From assembly GCF_002138415.1 (NCBI RefSeq), contig NZ_CP015612.1, positions 4,610,001 through 4,668,743 on the forward strand: 58,743 bases of DNA. The letters run 5' to 3'. A program made the translations under genes and the position numbers. Below are positions 53,360-58,743 of this stretch, in pieces. Below the pieces are notes generated by a model. That model worked only from the letters and a program-made list of their open reading frames with translations, was not told the origin of the DNA and ran no database searches. Each line of letters begins with the position of its first letter. Positions within the stretch are counted from its first letter, which is position 1. The DNA comes from Stenotrophomonas maltophilia. GTDB taxonomy: Bacteria > Pseudomonadota > Gammaproteobacteria > Xanthomonadales > Xanthomonadaceae.

Positions 53360-56023
53360 TCAGAGCTTCCCCAGCTGCGCACGTGCCTGCGCCGCGCCAC
53401 TGCCCTGCGGCTGCAGCGCCAGGTAGGTGGTATAGGCCTGCTTCGCCTTGGCACTGTCGCCGGCGTTGAAGTAGGCATCGCCCAGGTTGAGATAGGCCAC
53501 CGCACGCGACGGGTCGATCTTCAACGTGTTCTCCAGCCAGCGCGCGGCTTCGGCATAGCGCTGTTGGCGGTAGTAGACGAAGCCGAGGTTGTTGGCGGCC
53601 TGGGCGAAGTCCGGGCGCAGCTTCAGTGCTTCGGTGAACTGCGCGGCCGCCTCGTCGTATTGCTTCTCGCGGTACAGCTGCAGGCCGCGGTCATTGGCCT
53701 GCTGCGCGCGCTGGCGGTCGGACGCCGGGCCGGCAGTGGGCACCACCAGCTTGGCCTTGCCACCCTGCAGGTCGGCCACGGTCACCGGTGCCTGGCTGCC
53801 CTTGGCCTCGCTGGCGGCATCGACCTTGTTGTTCAGCGCGATCGCCTCGGCGGTCAGCTGGCGCGTATCGGCGTTGAGGAATTCCTGGCTGTCCGGCACC
53901 TGGAACACGAACTCGCCGCCCTGCGAACCGGGCAGGCTGCCGAAGGCCGGGGTCTGGTGCGAGACCGCCGGCGCCACGTAGGCGGCCAGTTCGGTACCGG
54001 TGATCAGGCCATCGCCGTTGAGGTCGCCCTTGCCGGCCAACGCCTGCAGCAGCACCCAGGTGAACACCGAATGGCCGTTGGGGCCGGCATCGGCCACCTG
54101 CTGGTCGGCACCACCGGCGGTCAGCATCTGCCGCGCGCTGCGGCGGGCGTTCTCGCGCAGGAACGACGACGACGAGGGGCCGCCACGGGTCAGGCCCAGG
54201 CCGCTGTAGCAGGCATCCATCACGAACATCACATGCTTGGCCTGCATGCTCTCGGCGATGTTCTGGATGTCGGTCATCGCGATCGCGTCGGTGGCAAATT
54301 CCTTCGGATCCGAATCGACCGGAATGATGTAGCCGAGGTCGCGCCCGGAGGCGAGCTGGCGGGTCGCGCCATGGCCGGCGAAGAACACAAACACGCGGTC
54401 GTTCTTGCCGGTGCGGTCATCGGCCAGGCGGTCGTGGAAGGCGGCCAGGATGTTGTTACGGGTCGCCTGCTCGTTCTTCAGCACGATCACCTGCGAGGAC
54501 GGGAAGCCGAACTGCCCGGTCAAGGTAGCGGCCACTGCCTGAGCATCATGGCTGGCGTATTCCAGCTTCGGCCACTTGGCGTAGTTGTCGATGCCGACCA
54601 CGATCGCCCACGACTTCTCGTAGCCGGTGGTGACGGTGGCGGCACCGGCGTCGCCCTTTCGCGCACGGGCGACGGTGAAGTCGCGGCCATTCCAGCCAGC
54701 GAACTGGTAGCCATCGGCGATCAGCCGGTCGAGGATCTGCGGCAGCGCCTTCACCGCACGATCGTGGATGTCGTGGAACAGGATGATGCCGCGCTGTTCC
54801 TTGTTCACCTGGTCGAGCACGCGCTGCACGATCGACTCCGGCACCGGGTCGGCCCAGTCCATCGAGTCGATGTTCCACATGATCGACTTCAGCCCGGCTT
54901 CGTTGAGCAGCTGCAGGCCTTCGGCGTTGCGCGCACCATACGGGAAGCGGAACAGCGGCGCGCGCTTGCTGTCGACGTCCTTCAGCAGCGTGTCGGTGTC
55001 GAGTACCTGCTGGCGCAGCGCGTCGCCGGTGGTGCGCGATAGCTGGGCGTGGGTCAGGCTGTGGTTGCCCACCGCATAGCCCTCTTCCATCAGGTTGCGG
55101 CTGATCTTCGCCATCGGGCCGAGGCTGACCTTGCCGTCGGCCTCGACCTTGCCCAGGTTGCGGCCCACTTCGAAGAACACACCCGGTACGTCGTAGCGCT
55201 TGAGGATGGCCACCACTTCATCGGTGTAGGCCTTGTGTGGGCCATCGTCGAAGGTCAGCACCACGGTCTTGGCCGGCAGGTCGCGGCCGAAGATCTCGCG
55301 GTCGCTGTCCTTCATCGACATCGGGTACGGCTCGATCACGCCATAGTCGCGCAGGATCGCTTCGCGGCTGTAGTCCTTGTGCAGGTGGGCGATGTAGTCG
55401 TCCCACTTCTCGCGCTTCAGTTCGATGGCACGGGTGCGCTCGAAGCGGCTGAAGATGCGGGTCAGTTCCTGGTTGTAGTTGCGCTCGATCTCGTCAAGCG
55501 CCTCCAGGTCCTCGCCGATGCGCTGGTGCAGCTTCACCGCCGGCAGCGAGGAATCGGTGCCGACCCGCTCATGCAGATCACGCAGCACTTCGCGGAAGGC
55601 CAGGCGATCGGCATCGAACAGTTCCGGCGCCGACTCGATGTAGTCCAGCACGGTGCCGAGGGTGGCGAAGCGCTGCGGACTGGAGCCGCGCAGCAGCGTG
55701 TCGAACTGCGCGGCGATGGCCGTGCGCTGTTCCAGGCCATCGTGGAACAGCTGCTGGCCCACACGCGTGGAGGTGCCGCGGTCGGCAGCCGACTGCTGTT
55801 CCTCGTCGGCCAGCAGCACGATGATCCGCCGATAACCGTCGAGCTGCTTCTGCAGCGCGGCCAGCAACGGCGCGGCGGCCGGATCGGCGGCGGCCGCGGC
55901 CTGCGCGCTGGGCTGGGTCACGCCGGTTACCGGTGCCTTCGCGTCCTTGTCGCCACAGCCGGCAACGACCAGGGTCAACAACAGCGAGGGCAGGAACAGG
56001 CGGAACGACGACGCACGCGGCAT
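53360..56023 (-). CDS. lipoprotein with polysaccharide deacetylase, caspase-like and TPR domains
   Basis: 887 residues. Signal and lipobox VVAGC (Cys23), then a helical region (50-240). NodB deacetylase domain about 250-450: TFDDGP 257-262, N-H321-x3-H325, RFPYGARN, and LFHDIHD with H417, so its metal triad is complete. Caspase-like (peptidase C14) domain about 470-700 with the dyad H551 (FFAGHGA) and C605 (MDACYSG). Inside it DLNGDGLITGTE (667-678) looks like an EF-hand loop. TPR repeats fill 770-885 (YREKQYDEAAAQFTEAL, NNLGFVYYRQQRYAEAARWLE). Expected in the periplasm or outer membrane. The combined activity is unknown. Confidence 0.88.
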   Translation of the reverse strand: MPRASSFRLFLPSLLLTLVVAGCGDKDAKAPVTGVTQPSAQAAAAADPAAAPLLAALQKQLDGYRRIIVLLADEEQQSAADRGTSTRVGQQLFHDGLEQRTAIAAQFDTLLRGSSPQRFATLGTVLDYIESAPELFDADRLAFREVLRDLHERVGTDSSLPAVKLHQRIGEDLEALDEIERNYNQELTRIFSRFERTRAIELKREKWDDYIAHLHKDYSREAILRDYGVIEPYPMSMKDSDREIFGRDLPAKTVVLTFDDGPHKAYTDEVVAILKRYDVPGVFFEVGRNLGKVEADGKVSLGPMAKISRNLMEEGYAVGNHSLTHAQLSRTTGDALRQQVLDTDTLLKDVDSKRAPLFRFPYGARNAEGLQLLNEAGLKSIMWNIDSMDWADPVPESIVQRVLDQVNKEQRGIILFHDIHDRAVKALPQILDRLIADGYQFAGWNGRDFTVARARKGDAGAATVTTGYEKSWAIVVGIDNYAKWPKLEYASHDAQAVAATLTGQFGFPSSQVIVLKNEQATRNNILAAFHDRLADDRTGKNDRVFVFFAGHGATRQLASGRDLGYIIPVDSDPKEFATDAIAMTDIQNIAESMQAKHVMFVMDACYSGLGLTRGGPSSSSFLRENARRSARQMLTAGGADQQVADAGPNGHSVFTWVLLQALAGKGDLNGDGLITGTELAAYVAPAVSHQTPAFGSLPGSQGGEFVFQVPDSQEFLNADTRQLTAEAIALNNKVDAASEAKGSQAPVTVADLQGGKAKLVVPTAGPASDRQRAQQANDRGLQLYREKQYDEAAAQFTEALKLRPDFAQAANNLGFVYYRQQRYAEAARWLENTLKIDPSRAVAYLNLGDAYFNAGDSAKAKQAYTTYLALQPQGSGAAQARAQLGKL

Positions 56024-56076
56024 GGCGGACTCGATGGATGGAGGAACGGTGTGCCGGCGATTCTAACGCCGCATGC

Positions 56077-56101
56077 GAAAAGCCCGCCTTGCGGCGGGCT
56101 T
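56077..56101 (-). terminator. intrinsic terminator of the rpmH-rnpA-yidC operon
   Basis: Read leftwards, AGCCCGCC-GCAA-GGCGGGCT followed by TTT forms a compact terminator about 70 nt after the yidC stop and before the deacetylase-caspase gene. Confidence 0.85.
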
Positions 56102-56172
56102 CTGCTGGTCGGTCAGGCCAGGAGCAGTCGACTAACGTTCGACTCTACCAAGCAGGTGACCTGCCGGTCGGA

Positions 56173-57888
56173 TTACTTCTTTTTGACCGGGGCCGGCGCG
56201 GTGGTGGCCGGGACCGGATCGCCGCCATGGCGCTTGGTCATCCACCACTGCTGCAGCAGGCCCAGGCCGCCGTTGACCACCCAGTACAGGACCAGGCCGG
56301 ACGGCATGAAGGCCATCATGACGCCGAACACCAGCGGCATGAACTGCATCATCTTCTGCTGCATCGGGTCCATGCCCGGTGCCGGCGTCAGCTTCTGGGT
56401 GAACCACATCACCGCTACGTTGATGACCGGCAGGATGAAGTACGGGTCGCGTGCGGTCAGGTCCTGGATCCAGCCGAACCAGGGCGCCTGGCGCAGTTCG
56501 ACCGATTCCACCAGCACCCAGTACAGGGCGAAGAAGATCGGCATCTGGATGAGGATCGGCAGGCAGCCGCCCATCGGATTGATCTTTTCCTTCTTGTACA
56601 GCTCCATCATCGCGGTCTGGAACTTCTGGCGGTCATCCCCATAGCGTTCCTTCAGCTGCGCGATGCGCGGCTGGAAGCGACGCATCTTGGCGCCGCTCTT
56701 GTACTGGGTCGCCGACAGCGGGTACAGCACCAGCTTCAGCAGCACCACCAGGCCGACGATCGCCCAGCCCCAGTTGCCGACCAGCTTGTGCACCTGGTTC
56801 AGCACCCAGAACAGGCCCTGGCCGATCACCGCCATCATCGAGAAGCGGCTGTAGTCGACCACGCGGTCCAGGCCCGGCACGTCTTCCTTGGCGATCAGGT
56901 TGACCAGCTTCGGGCCAACCCACAGGCGGGCCTCGGTGCTGGTGGACTGGCCCGGGGCCACGGTGAAGGCCGGGCCACGCGCTTCGATCAGGTCACGACC
57001 GGCCACCTGCGACAGCACGTAGTGTGCGGTCTGGTCCTTCTGCGGGATCCAGGCGGTGAAGAAGTGGTGCTGCAGCATCGCCAGCCAGCCGCCGGTGATG
57101 TTCTGGTTCAGCGTGCCGTCTTCCAGGTAGTCCTTGAACGCACGACGCTGGTACTTCTTGTCGTTGTCGTACCAGGTGGCGCCGTTGAAGCTGAAGGAAT
57201 CCGGGTTGGTCATGCTCCGCGACAGGATGGTCGGGGTGCGGTCCAGGGTGCGGTAGACGTAGCCGTTCCACGGCGCGGCGCCGGCGTTGCTGACTTCATC
57301 CTTGAAGCGCACGGCATACTCGTTGCGCGAGACGGTCAGCGTGCGCTTGATGGTCACGCCGTTGTCGGCGGTCCACACGAACGGGATCTGCAGCTCGTTC
57401 TGGCCCTTGGCCAGCACGAAGTCCGTGGTGTCACCGACCAGCTTGAAGCCGTCAGCGCCGGGAACCGGGGTGTTCTTGTCTTCGCTGGCCCAGCCACTGA
57501 TCGCGCTGTACGGATGCGCGGGATCTTCGGTCAGCAGGCGGACCGGCGGGCTGCCTTCGTCCTTGGTCTGCGGGAACTGCAGCAGCTCGGCGTCGAGCAC
57601 GCGGCCGCCATCAAGCACCAGACGCAGGACGTCGGTGGTGACGGTCACGCGCTGGCTGGCCGGGGTGGCGCTGGCCTGGGCCTGCACGGCGGCCTGGCCG
57701 GGGGCGCCCGGGACCTGTGCACTGGGAATGCTGCCCGGGGCAGCACCCGGAACACTCTGTGCGGCAGCCGGGGCCGACGTGGTCGTCGGGGCCGGGGTCG
57801 GAGCAGCCTTTTCACGGCTCCACTCCATCCACAGCAGCACGGCCACCATCAGCCAGGCAAAAATGAGGAATACGCGGGTCTGGTTCAT
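56173..57888 (-). CDS. yidC: membrane protein insertase YidC
   Basis: 571 residues. N-terminal helix ([17 protein letters not shown]), an Ala/Pro-rich linker, the large periplasmic domain (about 60-350), then the five-helix Oxa1 core ([63 protein letters not shown]) and a basic tail ending KKK. Inserts and folds inner-membrane proteins, alone or with SecYEG. Its ATG overlaps the rnpA stop by one base (TGATG). Confidence 0.96.
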   Translation of the reverse strand: MNQTRVFLIFAWLMVAVLLWMEWSREKAAPTPAPTTTSAPAAAQSVPGAAPGSIPSAQVPGAPGQAAVQAQASATPASQRVTVTTDVLRLVLDGGRVLDAELLQFPQTKDEGSPPVRLLTEDPAHPYSAISGWASEDKNTPVPGADGFKLVGDTTDFVLAKGQNELQIPFVWTADNGVTIKRTLTVSRNEYAVRFKDEVSNAGAAPWNGYVYRTLDRTPTILSRSMTNPDSFSFNGATWYDNDKKYQRRAFKDYLEDGTLNQNITGGWLAMLQHHFFTAWIPQKDQTAHYVLSQVAGRDLIEARGPAFTVAPGQSTSTEARLWVGPKLVNLIAKEDVPGLDRVVDYSRFSMMAVIGQGLFWVLNQVHKLVGNWGWAIVGLVVLLKLVLYPLSATQYKSGAKMRRFQPRIAQLKERYGDDRQKFQTAMMELYKKEKINPMGGCLPILIQMPIFFALYWVLVESVELRQAPWFGWIQDLTARDPYFILPVINVAVMWFTQKLTPAPGMDPMQQKMMQFMPLVFGVMMAFMPSGLVLYWVVNGGLGLLQQWWMTKRHGGDPVPATTAPAPVKKK

Positions 57889-58382
57889 CAGCGGACAGGC
57901 TCGGCGGGGCCGGGACGCGATGCCGGCTCGGTCAAAGAAGGAGTTGCGATGCCATCAGGCGGCGGCATTGTGCCGTCCACGCCCGGCGCGGGCAATGCAC
58001 GCAGGCGACGCAGCAGGCGCAGGAAGGCCTGGCGGATCTCGTCGTTGCTGGCGGAACGCGCAGCACTTCGAGCCACGACGACGAAGTCGCCTAGCTGGAT
58101 GTCGGTACGTGTCTGACGCAGGATGTCGCGCAGGACGCGCTTGATCCGGTTACGCCCGACGGCGTTCGGATCTACCTTGCGGGAAACCGCCAGACCCAGC
58201 CTGGCCGGCCGGTCAGCCGGCAGCCAGTGCAGGGTCATCAGCGGATCGGACACACGGCGGGCGCCGTTGAAGACCGTTGAGTATTCGGCACGCGTGCGAA
58301 CCCGCGCAGAGCGAGGGAATCGCTTGCGCGGGTCTGCAGTATTCACTGTCGAAGGGATTGCGTCTGCCGCGATGTGCGGCAT
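57888..58382 (-). CDS. rnpA: ribonuclease P protein component
   Basis: 164 residues as annotated. Core motifs [48 protein letters not shown] and [10 protein letters not shown] are those of RnpA, which helps the RNase P RNA cut 5' leaders from tRNA precursors. A GTG at 58346 (then [14 protein letters not shown]) would remove 12 residues and may be the true start. The C-terminus carries about 40 extra Pro/Gly/Ala-rich residues beyond the core. yidD, usually found here, is absent. Confidence 0.92.
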   Translation of the reverse strand: MPHIAADAIPSTVNTADPRKRFPRSARVRTRAEYSTVFNGARRVSDPLMTLHWLPADRPARLGLAVSRKVDPNAVGRNRIKRVLRDILRQTRTDIQLGDFVVVARSAARSASNDEIRQAFLRLLRRLRALPAPGVDGTMPPPDGIATPSLTEPASRPGPAEPVR

Positions 58383-58387
58383 GGCAA

Positions 58388-58528
58388 TCAGGCGCTCAGG
58401 ACTTTGCGGCCCTTGGCGCGGCGACGCGACAGGATCTTGCGGCCGTCAGCGGTCTTCATACGGGCACGGAAGCCGTGGTCGCGCTTACGCTTGAGGTTGC
58501 TGGGCTGGTAGGTGCGCTTCGTGGCCAT
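58388..58528 (-). CDS. rpmH: 50S ribosomal protein L34
   Basis: 46 residues: [19 protein letters not shown], then [21 protein letters not shown] and RKVLSA. Complete, highly basic, normal L34 length. AGAGG lies 6 nt before the ATG. It starts the rpmH-rnpA-yidC operon, 5 nt before the longer rnpA start, and marks the edge of the replication-origin region. Confidence 0.97.
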   Translation of the reverse strand: MATKRTYQPSNLKRKRDHGFRARMKTADGRKILSRRRAKGRKVLSA

Positions 58529-58567
58529 TGGGGGCCTCTCGTATGAATGGGACGGAAAGAACCGGAA

Positions 58568-58597
58568 ATTCTAGAGAGGTGCCCCGCCCCAAGTCAA
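58568..58597 (-). promoter_or_regulatory. sigma-70 promoter of rpmH
   Basis: Read leftwards, TTGACT (58592-58597) and TAGAAT (58568-58573) with an 18-nt spacer, close to consensus and the best promoter in the window. Transcription should start near 58561, giving a leader of about 33 nt. Confidence 0.85.
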
Positions 58598-58637
58598 CCC
58601 CTGGCAGCTACGCGAATTCACTGGGCTGTGCAATAGC

Positions 58638-58658
58638 TGTGGATGTTTTTGTGAATAA
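58638..58658 (+). promoter_or_regulatory. DnaA-box-like sequences near the origin
   Basis: TGTGGATGT (58638-58646) and TGTGAATAA (58650-58658) differ from the DnaA box TGTGGATAA by two and one bases. They lie in the AT-richer DNA between rpmH and the window end, where dnaA and oriC are expected in this lineage. Confidence 0.55.
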
Positions 58659-58743
58659 GTGGGGGACAAGCATTCCGAAGGCGGGCGCTCGGTGGTAGTC
58701 TGAGCCATCCATTTCCCCCTTTCCGGCCTGTGTTTGGGCGCCT

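Overview
The window is about 58.7 kb of high-GC gammaproteobacterial chromosome. Gene content, gene order and the many short GTAG-type palindromes (SMAG repeats) point to Stenotrophomonas, most likely the S. maltophilia group, or a close Xanthomonadaceae relative. The right end is the edge of the origin region: yidC, rnpA and rpmH read leftwards, followed by a strong rpmH promoter and DnaA-box-like sequences. dnaA probably begins just outside the window.

Left part (1-14.3 kb): a truncated GYF-like membrane protein, a YeaD-type mutarotase, an MltB-type lytic transglycosylase, a two-gene ergothioneine operon (egtB-egtD), a seven-helix membrane diguanylate cyclase, a YchJ-like SEC-C protein and a TSUP anion exporter. 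Then comes an SMC-like operon, jetA-jetB-jetC (MksF-MksE-MksB / Wadjet family), with no recognisable jetD nuclease gene beside it, and folE. A gene-free stretch of 600 bases follows, holding two long palindromic elements.

Middle (14.8-34.3 kb): a MarR-controlled tripartite efflux operon of the AaeXAB/FUSC type that carries its own outer-membrane channel, an orphan conserved protein, a third long palindromic element, the recC-recB-recD operon, and divergently a complete mlaFEDCB operon that also includes mlaA and ends in a clear intrinsic terminator.

Right-middle (34.3-50.1 kb): a mosaic of single genes. These include a Cys-type glutathione peroxidase, a Cys-rich lipoprotein, RmuC, a glutathione S-transferase, two LysR regulators divergent from an oxidoreductase and an aldo/keto reductase, a LysE exporter, an APC amino-acid permease, an M19 dipeptidase, an RlmI-type rRNA methyltransferase, a TerC/Alx protein behind a yybP-ykoY manganese riboswitch, a rhomboid protease and a GlpQ phosphodiesterase. 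Three palindrome families sit between these genes.

Right end (50.1-58.7 kb): an accessory-looking pair of convergent, 3'-overlapping genes (beta/sce7725-like and sce7726-like, the latter with a PD-(D/E)XK-type motif) lies between glpQ and the conserved mnmE. Upstream of mnmE is an 887-residue lipoprotein joining a polysaccharide deacetylase, a caspase-like peptidase and TPRs. The conserved rpmH-rnpA-yidC cluster follows, without yidD. No tRNA, rRNA, CRISPR array, prophage or insertion-sequence gene was seen.
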